In this document: piece by piece, positions 7,968 to 14,228 of the stretch | How the letters are laid out: every line of letters begins with the position of its first letter | How positions within the stretch are numbered: position 1 is the first letter of the stretch | Origin: Methanomassiliicoccaceae archaeon | Lineage (GTDB): Archaea; Thermoplasmatota; Thermoplasmata; Methanomassiliicoccales; Methanomethylophilaceae | Assembly: GCA_009780795.1 (NCBI GenBank) | Contig: WQZJ01000004.1 | Coordinates: 1 to 25,961, forward strand | Direction of reading: 5' to 3' | Length of the DNA stretch: 25,961 nt | Notes under the pieces: model-generated | What the model was told of the DNA's origin: nothing | The model's database searches: none | What the model saw: only the letters and a program-made list of their open reading frames with translations | Position numbers and translations under genes: made by a program

Positions 7968-8440
7968 TCGACGACCTCTGCCTTGTTGATCACGATGTCG
8001 GTGAGCGGTCTGTCGTTCCTGCCGGTCTTGGCGTTACCGATGTTCTCGACGACGTCCATTCCCTCGACGATCTCGCCGAACACCGGATGGGCGCTCGGTC
8101 CGGGGCTGTCCCAGTCGAGATATTTGTTATCCACCAGGTTGATGAAGAATTGGCTTCCGCCGGAGTTCGGGCGGCCGGTGTTAGCCATCGATATCGTTCC
8201 GCGGACGTTCGAGTGACCTTTCACGTGCTCATCCTTTATGTTGTACCCGGGACCGCCCATTCCGGTGCCGTCAGGACAGCCGCCCTGTATCATGAATCCC
8301 TTTATCACGCGGTGGAACACGATACCGTCGTAGAATCCCTTCTTTATCAGTTCCTTGAAGTTCCCTGCGGTCACAGGCATATCGTCGTAAAGGCCGATGA
8401 CTATGTCGCCGGCGCTCGTGTGGAATATCGCTTTCGCCAT
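7964..8440 (-). CDS. Peptidyl-prolyl cis-trans isomerase (cyclophilin)
   Basis: A 158-residue single-domain cyclophilin, catalysing proline isomerisation during folding. Active-site residues are in place: Phe-His-Arg44-Val, Phe49-Met-Ile-Gln52-Gly-Gly, the Gly-Thr-Ile-Ser-Met-Ala-Asn-Thr segment, Gln97-Phe98-Phe-Ile, and His118 in His-Pro-Val-Phe-Gly. There is no signal peptide, so it is cytoplasmic. ATG 8440 was chosen because the family's conserved first strand begins there and a TATA-like element lies about 25 bases upstream, which implies a leaderless mRNA; a longer open frame to 8515 would add 25 unconserved residues. It shares a four-base overlap with the downstream methanogenesis marker 8 gene. 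Confidence 0.93.
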   Translation of the reverse strand: MAKAIFHTSAGDIVIGLYDDMPVTAGNFKELIKKGFYDGIVFHRVIKGFMIQGGCPDGTGMGGPGYNIKDEHVKGHSNVRGTISMANTGRPNSGGSQFFINLVDNKYLDWDSPGPSAHPVFGEIVEGMDVVENIGNAKTGRNDRPLTDIVINKAEVVE

Positions 8441-8459
8441 GTGTACGCATACGCGTGAC

Positions 8460-8475
8460 GATAAAAACCTTTTTT
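8460..8475 (-). promoter_or_regulatory. TATA-like promoter of the cyclophilin-marker 8 operon, with T-runs
   Basis: Read on the - strand this is AAAAAAGGTTTTTATCG. The TTTTTAT part lies about 25 bases before ATG 8440, the right spacing for a leaderless transcript. The same T-rich tract sits just past the end of the upstream membrane-protein gene (stop at 8481) and could also serve as its U-tract terminator. Confidence 0.45.
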
Positions 8476-8480
8476 CCCGT

Positions 8481-8975
8481 TCAGCCGTATATCCTTGCGA
8501 CCGCTTCGTCACCATTCACGTCTATCTCCGCCAAAGCGTCGACATATTCGCGGATGTAGCGCCTGAGGTTCCTCGTTCCGTATACGATCACAAGGACGAC
8601 AGCCGAAACGATGGCGATGATCCCTATAAGCACATCGCTCTCGTATCCGGGATAGAACATCATGAAGATAAGTATGGCCACAGCTATCTCTGAATGGAGA
8701 GTAGCCTGTCTCAGCGCGCCCAATCTCTCGATCTCGTCGCTCAGCAATGCGGTATAACTGAGCGGACTGTTCACAGTGTTCCATTCCTCTAACATCTGCT
8801 TGGATACGGTACCCTCTTCGAGATCGTCGACCGACCTGAGTATCTTGTAACGGTTCAGAAGTTTTGCGGATGCCCTTACCGCAAGTATGATCGTCGGCGT
8901 CGACAATATGATGAGGAACAGCGCAACGATAACCAAAGCGCTGAACAGCAGGTCGGATGTGATAGCGGCAGGCAT
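8481..8975 (-). CDS. Small membrane protein of unknown function
   Basis: A 164-residue protein with an N-terminal hydrophobic helix (about residues 8-33), a polar, charged middle part (about 34-94, with a Leu-Glu-Glu-rich segment that may be helical or coiled), and two closely spaced helices (about 95-110 and 114-133), followed by a basic then acidic tail. I do not recognise the family. A TATA-like AATTAAATAAC lies at about 9000-9010 on the - strand, leaving a short or absent leader before ATG 8975. It stands alone between the cyclophilin operon and the PNPOx gene. Codon and base use match the surrounding core genes, so it is probably native. Confidence 0.7.
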   Translation of the reverse strand: MPAAITSDLLFSALVIVALFLIILSTPTIILAVRASAKLLNRYKILRSVDDLEEGTVSKQMLEEWNTVNSPLSYTALLSDEIERLGALRQATLHSEIAVAILIFMMFYPGYESDVLIGIIAIVSAVVLVIVYGTRNLRRYIREYVDALAEIDVNGDEAVARIYG

Positions 8976-9046
8976 TTGCGGGTCGCTCCATACAGTCTGT
9001 TATTTAATTACTTTTCATCGGAGATGAGAACAAGCTCCCGAAGAGC

Positions 9047-9532
9047 TCATTTCTTCATTTCTATCTTTTCAGACACCGGTTCGAAGCCTTCCGTGTAGTG
9101 CACCGTATCTATCTTTATCGTGTAATACTTCAACTGACCGCACTTCATCGTCTTCTTGAACTCCGGATGCCTTTCCATCATTATCTCGTTCCAGTCTTCC
9201 ACGTACTTGGGTTTCGTACTTCTCAGGGCACCCCACTTGACACCCATCTGCGCTTGGATGTACTCTTCCTTTTCCTCCGCGGTCGCCTCTCTTGCTGTAC
9301 CGTTAGCGGCGAGGTAGGCGGGTATATGACCAACAGTGAAACTGATATTGGGGTTCTTATCGAGGTTCTTGCTCTTTATCGAATCAGGAGAGGTGGAGAA
9401 CATCATCACCGGTCTCTTCGGCGGGTCGCCGACCAGGGTGTATTCCAGTATCGATGCGCGCGGGACGTCGTCCGCCGACGTCGCCAGGGTCATGATCCTG
9501 TTATCTGCGAGAAATCTCAGTACTTTATCCAT
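9047..9532 (-). CDS. Pyridoxamine 5'-phosphate oxidase-like flavin-binding protein
   Basis: A 161-residue protein of the PNPOx-like split-barrel superfamily, which bind FMN, F420 or haem. The N-terminal pattern is characteristic: Phe-Leu-Ala-Asp-Asn-Arg-Ile-Met-Thr-Leu-Ala-Thr, then Pro-Arg-Ala-Ser-Ile, then a Val-Met-Met-Phe-Ser-Thr strand, Ser-Lys-Asn-Leu-Asp-Lys-Asn-Pro, and Gly-Thr-Ala-Arg-Glu-Ala. Substrate is unknown. ATG 9532 is preferred over GTG 9538 because an ATTTAACT element lies roughly 25-30 bases upstream, suggesting a leaderless start. It is divergent from a cysteine-rich redox-type gene with a perfect dyad in the shared intergenic region. Confidence 0.82.
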   Translation of the reverse strand: MDKVLRFLADNRIMTLATSADDVPRASILEYTLVGDPPKRPVMMFSTSPDSIKSKNLDKNPNISFTVGHIPAYLAANGTAREATAEEKEEYIQAQMGVKWGALRSTKPKYVEDWNEIMMERHPEFKKTMKCGQLKYYTIKIDTVHYTEGFEPVSEKIEMKK

Positions 9533-9571
9533 GCTCACGCGTATGGTACAACTCAGTTAAATCTTTTCGTT

Positions 9572-9589
9572 CCTCTCGGATGAGAGAGG
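9572..9589. promoter_or_regulatory. Perfect dyad between divergent promoters
   Basis: CCTCTC-GGATGA-GAGAGG is a 6-6-6 perfect inverted repeat. It sits between the TATA-like element of the PNPOx gene (around 9555-9565, - strand) and that of the C_GCAxxG gene (TAAAATAATA, 9591-9600, + strand), so a protein bound here could control both. No transcript terminates here, so a terminator is unlikely. Confidence 0.4.
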
Positions 9590-9619
9590 ATAAAATAATA
9601 CAAGAGCATCATCAGTGTC

Positions 9620-10063
9620 ATGTTGACGGAGGAATACGTCGCACAAAAGTTCAGGGAAGGGATCGACTGCTCAATGCTCGTTTTGGCGGAAGTGGCGGAC
9701 GTTCTCGGTCTGACGAAGGAGGAGGCGTATAAGGTCGCGTCATGCTTCGGCGCCGGTATGTACGTCGGCGGACCGTGCGGCGCGGTGACCGGAGCATTCA
9801 TCGCCATAGGGATGAAGCACGGTAATTATGAATTGAATGATACGATACAGAAACATACGGTACTCTCAAGACGCAAGAAGTTCATTAAGAGATTTGAGAA
9901 GGCGCACGGAAGCGTATATTGCCCCGCATTGCTTGGTGCAGACCTTAGGGATGAGGAGCAGAGATTGTACGTACACAAGAGTGAGATAATCGCCAAAAGA
10001 TGCCCGAAGTTCTGTCTCACCGCGGTGGACATACTAAGGGACATGTTATCTGACGACGTTTAA
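9620..10063 (+). CDS. C_GCAxxG_C_C family cysteine-rich protein
   Basis: A 147-residue protein with the spacing that names the family: Cys17, then Gly-Pro-Cys53-Gly-Ala-Val-Thr-Gly, then Cys101 and Cys128/Cys132, with an extra Cys42. The conserved cysteines suggest a metal or redox cofactor; members are thought to take part in redox chemistry, but no reaction is established. ATG 9620 lies about 20-28 bases after TAAAATAATA, so the message is probably leaderless. The next gene encodes an iron-sulfur protein 29 bases downstream with its own AT-rich element, and a flavin-type gene lies divergently, together a small redox neighbourhood. Confidence 0.85.
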   Translation: MLTEEYVAQKFREGIDCSMLVLAEVADVLGLTKEEAYKVASCFGAGMYVGGPCGAVTGAFIAIGMKHGNYELNDTIQKHTVLSRRKKFIKRFEKAHGSVYCPALLGADLRDEEQRLYVHKSEIIAKRCPKFCLTAVDILRDMLSDDV

Positions 10064-10092
10064 AATATTGTCACGGGACTATCGACCACAGC

Positions 10093-10764
10093 ATGAAAAA
10101 ACCGGAAGAGCTGAACAGCAGGATGGTGAAGGAATACGGATCGCAGGCGGGAGCGCTTGTGATAGGTATAGCATCATCCGGCGATTTTCATTCGGCACCG
10201 GAAGGTTTCAGACCGGCGGATGTGATGGAAGGATGCGTCTCGGTCATCATACTGGGTCATCCGTTCCCGCAGGAGGCGATACTCGATGATCCCGCCGGAT
10301 ACATCGACATAAGGAACGCAATAAACGAAAGAATGAACGACATAGCGAAGAACGTGGCGAAACGGATCAGAGAGAAAGGATACAGGACGAAGACAATAAG
10401 CGGAGCGGGCGGTAAATGGGTTGACGGAAAACAATTCGGTTTCATATCATTGAAACACGCCGCCGAGCTGGCCGGTATAGGCACGATCGGAAGGAACTAT
10501 CTCCTCATAAGTCCGGAGCACGGCAATCTTCTGTGGTTCAGCGCAGTACTCACGGACGCACATCTAGTTCCGGATGAGAAGATCCAGTCGATATGCGACA
10601 ACTGCAACAAATGCGTCGAAGCGTGTCCGTCCGGGGCGCTGAACGATCTCGCCTCGTTCGGAAGGAAAGGATGTTCCGACAGGATGTTCAAAATGGTTAA
10701 CGGAAAATGGGAACTGAGATGCTTCCTGTGCCGCAAGATATGCCCGCATCGATTCGGCGAATAA
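10093..10764 (+). CDS. Epoxyqueuosine reductase-like 4Fe-4S protein
   Basis: A 223-residue iron-sulfur protein resembling the C-terminal half of QueG and related cobalamin-dependent reductases. The segment Ala-Glu-Leu-Ala-Gly-Ile-Gly-Thr-Ile-Gly-Arg-Asn (124-135) followed by Leu-Leu-Ile-Ser-Pro-Glu-His-Gly is the QueG-like core. One 4Fe-4S motif is Cys168-x2-Cys171-x2-Cys174-x3-Cys178-Pro; a second set is Cys194, Cys210, Cys213, Cys217-Pro. It is shorter than bacterial QueG (about 350-390 residues) and lacks the HEAT-like tail, as is common in methanogen homologues, whose substrate is unknown; a true tRNA role is doubtful because archaea make archaeosine by another route. TTTAAAATA near 10059-10067 is a likely TATA box. 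Confidence 0.78.
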   Translation: MKKPEELNSRMVKEYGSQAGALVIGIASSGDFHSAPEGFRPADVMEGCVSVIILGHPFPQEAILDDPAGYIDIRNAINERMNDIAKNVAKRIREKGYRTKTISGAGGKWVDGKQFGFISLKHAAELAGIGTIGRNYLLISPEHGNLLWFSAVLTDAHLVPDEKIQSICDNCNKCVEACPSGALNDLASFGRKGCSDRMFKMVNGKWELRCFLCRKICPHRFGE

Positions 10765-10785
10765 GTTCACCAGAACGAAACACAC

Positions 10786-10821
10786 AAGATAATACATAAG
10801 ATAATACATAAGATATTTAAA
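10786..10821 (+). repeat. 12-bp tandem repeat x3, left copy, in the promoter of the first Fic gene
   Basis: AAGATAATACAT occurs at 10786-10797 and 10798-10809, and a divergent third unit, AAGATATTTAAA, at 10810-10821. The last unit contains the probable TATA box (ATATTTAAATA) of the Fic gene starting at 10865. Equal 12-bp spacing suggests a protein binding side by side on nearly the same DNA face. A matching array lies behind the gene at 11887-11922. Confidence 0.8.
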
Positions 10822-10864
10822 TAAACAGAAGTTTAAGAAAATAAACAGCAGGAGAACGAGGATC

Positions 10865-11848
10865 ATGGGCCGCATACCGCAATTCGATCTGACCGAGGAG
10901 ATGATGCAGCTCGTATCAGAGATATCCGAGCTGATAGGTAGCATAAAGATCGTTGACAATCTGGAAAAGTTCCCGCGTCTGAGAAGGATCAACCGTATAA
11001 GATCCATTCATTCATCACTTGCGATCGAAGACAATAAACTTACGATCGGTCAGGTAACGGACATCATCGACGGAAAAAGGATACTCGGACCTCCGGGAGA
11101 GATACTCGAGGTCAAGAACGCATCCGATGCTTACAAGGAATTGGAGAACATCGACCCGTTCGACATGAAGGACATGTTACGTACGCATAAGGCCATGATG
11201 AAAGGATTGGTCGGCGAGTGCAGTAAGCTGCGGAGCGTGAACGTGGGTGTGGTCACCGGCAGCGGGAAAGTGATCCACAGAGCACCTAAGTCAGATATTG
11301 TACTGTCAATGATGAAGGACCTATTTGAGTGGCTCAAGGGATCGAAGACGCATGAACTGATAAGATCATGTGTGTTCCATTATGAGTTCGAATTCATCCA
11401 TCCGTTCTGCGACGGCAACGGAAGAATGGGAAGGCTGTGGCAGACCGCCATTTTAATGAGATGGCGGCCGGTGTTCGCATGGATACCGATAGAGAGCATC
11501 GTTCGTAAACACCAGCAGGAGTACTATGACGCGATATTGAACTCCACGACCGCGGGAAGGTCCAATGAGTTCATTGTGTTCATGTTGAAAGCGACGCTTG
11601 ATGCTGTTAAAGAAGTGGCATTTGAGGCTGAACACCATATGAATCACATAAATGCGAGAGTGAAGAGGTTATTGGATGTCATGGGATCGTACGCGCTGAG
11701 CGCAACGGAATTAATGGAGCGCTTGGACCTGAGATCCAGGAAAACGCTATACTACAATTATCTCCAGCCGGCCATGGATGCGGGACTCGTCAAGATGACG
11801 GACCCGGACAGACCGACGAGCAGGAATCAGATGTACGTCAAGAAATGA
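10865..11848 (+). CDS. Fic-family AMP transferase (first copy)
   Basis: A 327-residue Fic protein, expected to transfer AMP (or another nucleotide part) to a target hydroxyl. The catalytic loop is complete: His179-Pro-Phe-Cys-Asp183-Gly-Asn-Gly-Arg187-Met-Gly-Arg190. An N-terminal inhibitory helix is present at Ser-Ser51-Leu-Ala-Ile-Glu55-Asp-Asn; Glu55 would block ATP binding, although the residue after it is Asp instead of the usual Gly/Asn. The block Gly-Lys-Arg-Ile-Leu-Gly-Pro-Pro (70-77) and Glu-Val-Lys-Asn-Ala are typical of the large stand-alone Fic class. The C-terminal part (about 265-325) looks like a winged helix, which could bind DNA, perhaps its own repeat-bearing promoter. GAGGAT before ATG 10865 is a weak ribosome binding site. 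Confidence 0.92.
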   Translation: MGRIPQFDLTEEMMQLVSEISELIGSIKIVDNLEKFPRLRRINRIRSIHSSLAIEDNKLTIGQVTDIIDGKRILGPPGEILEVKNASDAYKELENIDPFDMKDMLRTHKAMMKGLVGECSKLRSVNVGVVTGSGKVIHRAPKSDIVLSMMKDLFEWLKGSKTHELIRSCVFHYEFEFIHPFCDGNGRMGRLWQTAILMRWRPVFAWIPIESIVRKHQQEYYDAILNSTTAGRSNEFIVFMLKATLDAVKEVAFEAEHHMNHINARVKRLLDVMGSYALSATELMERLDLRSRKTLYYNYLQPAMDAGLVKMTDPDRPTSRNQMYVKK

Positions 11849-11886
11849 ACAGCTGTGGAATCGTTATCCTAGCACGTGGAACACAT

Positions 11887-11922
11887 AAGATAATACATAT
11901 GATAATACATATGATATTTAAG
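11887..11922 (+). repeat. 12-bp tandem repeat x3, right copy, behind the first Fic gene
   Basis: AAGATAATACAT (11887-11898), ATGATAATACAT (11899-11910) and ATGATATTTAAG (11911-11922) repeat the left array, including the divergent TATA-like last unit. Homology continues a little on both sides (AACACA before; an A-rich tract with AAAATAAACA after), so a block of roughly 50-60 bp is duplicated about 1.1 kb away. The flanking copies may be a second promoter, an operator, or the scar of a duplicated gene. Confidence 0.8.
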
Positions 11923-11944
11923 TAAAGTAAAAAATAAACATACT

Positions 11945-12069
11945 ACGCCGTGATTCCACACAGCGTATCGTCACTCGGATGGACCTCTCTTCTCGGCAGA
12001 TATCTATCTTTTCAGAAAGGGAGTTTCACTACCTTCGACTCAATGATATCAAAGAGCCGAAGGTTTTTT
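11945..12069 (+). ncRNA. Candidate short transcript behind the right repeat array
   Basis: The right array copy carries a promoter-like TATA unit (11915-11921) but no sizeable gene follows. About 110-145 bases on, ACCTTCG (12031-12037) pairs with CGAAGGT (12058-12064), directly followed by T6 (12064-12069), a terminator-like end. The span also encodes a 30-residue frame from ATG 11979 to TGA 12069-12071 (starting Met-Asp-Leu-Ser-Ser-Arg) and a 43-residue frame from GTG 11950; I recognise neither. It could be a small RNA, a micro-protein or a decayed gene. Confidence 0.25.
12031..12069 (+). terminator. Hairpin with T6 tail
   Basis: Seven-base stem ACCTTCG/CGAAGGT (12031-12037 with 12058-12064) with a 20-base loop and a T6 tract ending at 12069, reading on +. 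A second, imperfect pairing (12048-12056 with 12074-12082, eight of nine) overlaps it and reads toward the convergent YbjQ gene, so the site may end transcripts from both sides. Confidence 0.4.
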
Positions 12070-12089
12070 GATGCTCTCTGATACGGCGG

Positions 12090-12401
12090 TCAGACGAATC
12101 TCACAGCCGTTCCGTACGCGATGACCTCAGCAGCACCCTGAACGATAGATGACGTTGAAAAACGGACGTTCACGATCGCGTCCGCCTGAAGGGCTTCCGC
12201 CTCCGTGATCATTCTGTTCGTTGCCTGGGTCCTTGAGTCGTTCATCATCTCTGTGTATGCTTTCAGCTCTCCGCCCACCATGCTTTTGAACCCTTGCACA
12301 ATATCCTTTCCGATGTGCTTCGTCTGGACCATGCTGCCCTTCACGAGTCCCAACATCTCCAGTTCCTTTCCTGCAATATAATTTGTACTTACCAGCATCA
12401 T
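12090..12401 (-). CDS. YbjQ/UPF0145 family protein
   Basis: A protein of about 103 residues matching the YbjQ (UPF0145, heavy-metal-binding-domain-like) family, small pentamer-forming beta-rich proteins of unknown function. Recognisable parts are Val-Ser-Thr-Asn-Tyr-Ile-Ala-Gly-Lys near the start, the helix Ala-Tyr-Thr-Glu-Met-Met-Asn-Asp-Ser-Arg, the Ala-Leu-Gln-Ala-Asp-Ala-Ile-Val-Asn-Val-Arg-Phe strand, and the final Glu-Val-Ile-Ala-Tyr-Gly-Thr-Ala-Val. ATG 12401 starts at the family's usual first residues with AAGGAG (12413-12418) about 11 bases upstream; GTG 12410 would add three residues but sits too close to that site. Confidence 0.88.
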   Translation of the reverse strand: MMLVSTNYIAGKELEMLGLVKGSMVQTKHIGKDIVQGFKSMVGGELKAYTEMMNDSRTQATNRMITEAEALQADAIVNVRFSTSSIVQGAAEVIAYGTAVRFV

Positions 12402-12439
12402 TTTCTTCACAACTCCTTATTTCTTACTTTTTCCGCAAA

Positions 12440-12460
12440 CACGAAACATTTATTTTCGTG
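12440..12460. promoter_or_regulatory. Perfect dyad over the YbjQ promoter
   Basis: CACGAAA-CATTTAT-TTTCGTG is a 7-7-7 perfect inverted repeat about 40 bases before the YbjQ start. On the - strand its centre reads AAAATAAATG, TATA-like, so a repressor bound here would cover the promoter. Confidence 0.4.
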
Positions 12461-12653
12461 AGGTTCTCAACACTCACTTCATATCCGTCGCTCCCATCCC
12501 AATGCATGTATTTATTTCGATGCGTGCGGATGTTAAGGGGATCGGCATCAGACAACGCGCGTGCCGTCACCATTCATTATTCGGGTCGGAAGACACGAAC
12601 ATTCTGGTCGTTGTCGATTTTTAACCATTGAACCAATTCTGCTTAAAACTATT

Positions 12654-12673
12654 CGGGCTTGAAGGGATTTGTT
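12654..12673 (+). repeat. 20-bp direct repeat, left copy, flanking the second Fic gene
   Basis: CGGGCTTGAAGGGATTTGTT matches 14229-14248 at 19 of 20 positions. The two copies bracket the AT-rich Fic gene, like attachment sites or a target duplication. Confidence 0.65.
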
Positions 12674-12684
12674 ATACGAATCTC

Positions 12685-12723
12685 AAATGTAAATAAAAAC
12701 TTTTTATTTATGAATAAGTAATT
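12685..12723 (+). repeat. 39-bp repeat with palindromic core, copy 1
   Basis: The core TAAATAAAAA-C-TTTTTATTTA (12690-12710) is a perfect 21-bp palindrome, followed by TGAATAAGTAATT. It repeats at 12740-12778 with one difference (A12691 against C12746), a 55-bp spacing. Both lie within 120 bases of the second Fic start, so they look like tandem operators or UP-type promoter elements; a bidirectional terminator is less likely because nothing is transcribed into them. Confidence 0.75.
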
Positions 12724-12739
12724 GTTTTATAAATAAATT

Positions 12740-12778
12740 AAATGTCAATAAAAACTTTTTATTTATGAATAAGTAATT
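12740..12778 (+). repeat. 39-bp repeat with palindromic core, copy 2
   Basis: Second copy, 38 of 39 bases identical to the first. The single change shortens the palindrome to 17 bp (AATAAAAA-C-TTTTTATT). Its right end runs into the TATA box at 12777-12790. Confidence 0.75.
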
Positions 12779-12790
12779 ATATATATAGTA
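12777..12790 (+). promoter_or_regulatory. TATA-box promoter of the second Fic gene
   Basis: TTATATATATAGTA lies directly behind the second 39-bp repeat. Transcription would start at about 12803-12812, which makes a leaderless start at GTG 12807 possible. Another TATA-like TTTATAAATAAATT lies between the two repeats (12726-12739). Confidence 0.5.
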
Positions 12791-12797
12791 TTGCGTT

Positions 12798-14204
12798 TTG
12801 CTAAATGTGAGAAAATTATCTAAGGTCCCCGATATAAAATCTATGCTAGATAAAGGAAACATTAGTGGAGATATGAATGATTTCGAACTGGCAAAGAAAT
12901 ACAATGAGAAATATCATCATTGGGAGGAGCTAAGGTACAGGATCAGCGACAAAGAGGTCAGAAAAAGAGTATGGGTTTTCATGAAGCTTTCCCGAATGAC
13001 TAATGCAAAGCATATGAACATAGGCGGGATAGAGTGTTCATATTCTCTGACTTCGAACATGCTGGAGTCACTCTTTGAGTTGGAAAGATCCCTTTCAGGA
13101 CATTTAGAATACCACGGTAAGGAGATTGGCGATGAGCGTATGCGATATTATTCGGTATCATCCTTCCTCGAAGAAGCAATTTCGTCGAGCATCCTCGAAG
13201 GAGCCGCGGTAACTAGGACAGACGCAAAACGGATGATAAGAAAGAAACAGAAACCCATCACAGAAGGTGAGCGTATGGTAATGAATAATTACCTGGCGAT
13301 GGAGAATATCAAAAAGATTGAAGATGAAAAACTAACGCCCGAACTCATCAAAGAGATGCACAGAATGATCTCTAGCGGTACGTTAAAAGATGGGGAAGAA
13401 TGGGAGGGAAGATTCAGAGAAGATAACGATGTGGTCGTCGGGGACATCCTAGACTTAGACAAAGTATATCACATACCGCCACCGCATGAAAAGGTTCCGA
13501 AAATGATAGAGGGGCTATGCGAGTTCTGTAATAAAGAGGACGGGGAATTCATGCACCCCATGATAAAAGGCATAATCCTTCACTTCATGATAGGATACAT
13601 ACATCCATTCGTTGACGGAAATGGCCGTTTGGCCAGATCACTATTCTATTGGTATGTTATAAAGAAAGGATATTGGATGATGGAATATGCAACAATATCA
13701 AAGATAATAAAATCTGCACCCAGTAAATATGGAACTGCATATCAATACGTGGAAACGGATGACAACGATCTGACATATTTCATTAAGTTCAACATAGAAT
13801 ACATCGGGCGCGCCGTAAAATCTTTGGAGGATTATGTTGAAAACAAAACAAAAGAGCAGAGAAAGGCCAGAGACTTCGTCAACCAAAACCCAGAATTCAA
13901 TATCCGTCAAGCAATGATTTTAAAGGATTATATGAAAGACGATGCCCCATTCTCCATAATGGAATTGAAGCAAAGGTACCGCTGCGCGTATCAGACGATG
14001 CGTCTTGATGTGATGGAACTTAAATCTATAGGATTGGTCCGAGCAGTGGGAAAGGACCGCAAGAAGGCTCTATACGTCGTTGATGCAGACAGAATCCACG
14101 AGTATGCCAGGAAGAATGAGAACAGGTGCTATAAGAATACTGTAGAAAATGTTAGAACGGTAAAAAAGGACCAAAAGCAAAAGACTCTGTTCGAACAGAT
14201 GTGA
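12798..14204 (+). CDS. Fic-family AMP transferase (second, larger copy)
   Basis: A 468-residue Fic protein unlike the first copy. The catalytic loop is intact: His269-Pro-Phe-Val-Asp273-Gly-Asn-Gly-Arg277-Leu-Ala-Arg280. The inhibitory motif is canonical: Ser130-Ser-Ile-Leu-Glu134-Gly135. Before it is the Tyr-Asn-Glu-Lys-Tyr-x-x-Trp-Glu-Glu-Leu-Arg-Tyr segment (35-47) common to this subclass; after the Fic domain comes a helix-rich linker and a winged-helix region (about 368-430), then a basic tail. The start is uncertain: TTG 12798, GTG 12807 (fits a leaderless TATA spacing) or ATG 12843. The gene is clearly richer in A and T than its neighbours and is framed by direct repeats, both signs of recent acquisition. 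Confidence 0.9.
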   Translation: MLNVRKLSKVPDIKSMLDKGNISGDMNDFELAKKYNEKYHHWEELRYRISDKEVRKRVWVFMKLSRMTNAKHMNIGGIECSYSLTSNMLESLFELERSLSGHLEYHGKEIGDERMRYYSVSSFLEEAISSSILEGAAVTRTDAKRMIRKKQKPITEGERMVMNNYLAMENIKKIEDEKLTPELIKEMHRMISSGTLKDGEEWEGRFREDNDVVVGDILDLDKVYHIPPPHEKVPKMIEGLCEFCNKEDGEFMHPMIKGIILHFMIGYIHPFVDGNGRLARSLFYWYVIKKGYWMMEYATISKIIKSAPSKYGTAYQYVETDDNDLTYFIKFNIEYIGRAVKSLEDYVENKTKEQRKARDFVNQNPEFNIRQAMILKDYMKDDAPFSIMELKQRYRCAYQTMRLDVMELKSIGLVRAVGKDRKKALYVVDADRIHEYARKNENRCYKNTVENVRTVKKDQKQKTLFEQM

Positions 14205-14228
14205 CATTTCGAGTCGAATCTTCGTCAG

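Larger units (their letters stand above)
12461..12797. other. Gene-free, AT-rich region between YbjQ and the second Fic gene
   Basis: No convincing gene. The first part (to about 12650) is mixed-composition DNA with only short, unlikely frames. It then holds the left 20-bp direct repeat (12654-12673), the two 39-bp repeats (12685-12723, 12740-12778), and TATA-rich DNA to the Fic gene. The change to very AT-rich DNA comes at about 12675. Confidence 0.6.

Noticed and set aside
10786..10821. Replication origin iterons in the 12-bp tandem repeats
   Set aside because: Only three units, no nearby Orc1/Cdc6 gene or origin-recognition-box motif, and the last unit serves better as a TATA box.
12383..12631. 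82-residue + strand frame across the YbjQ upstream region
   Set aside because: It overlaps the YbjQ start and its promoter dyad, its composition is not protein-like, and there is no promoter or ribosome binding site.
12654..12673. tRNA remnant at the 20-bp direct repeat
   Set aside because: The sequence lacks a T-loop (GTTCGANTC) and a foldable cloverleaf, so there is no support for a tRNA-derived attachment site.
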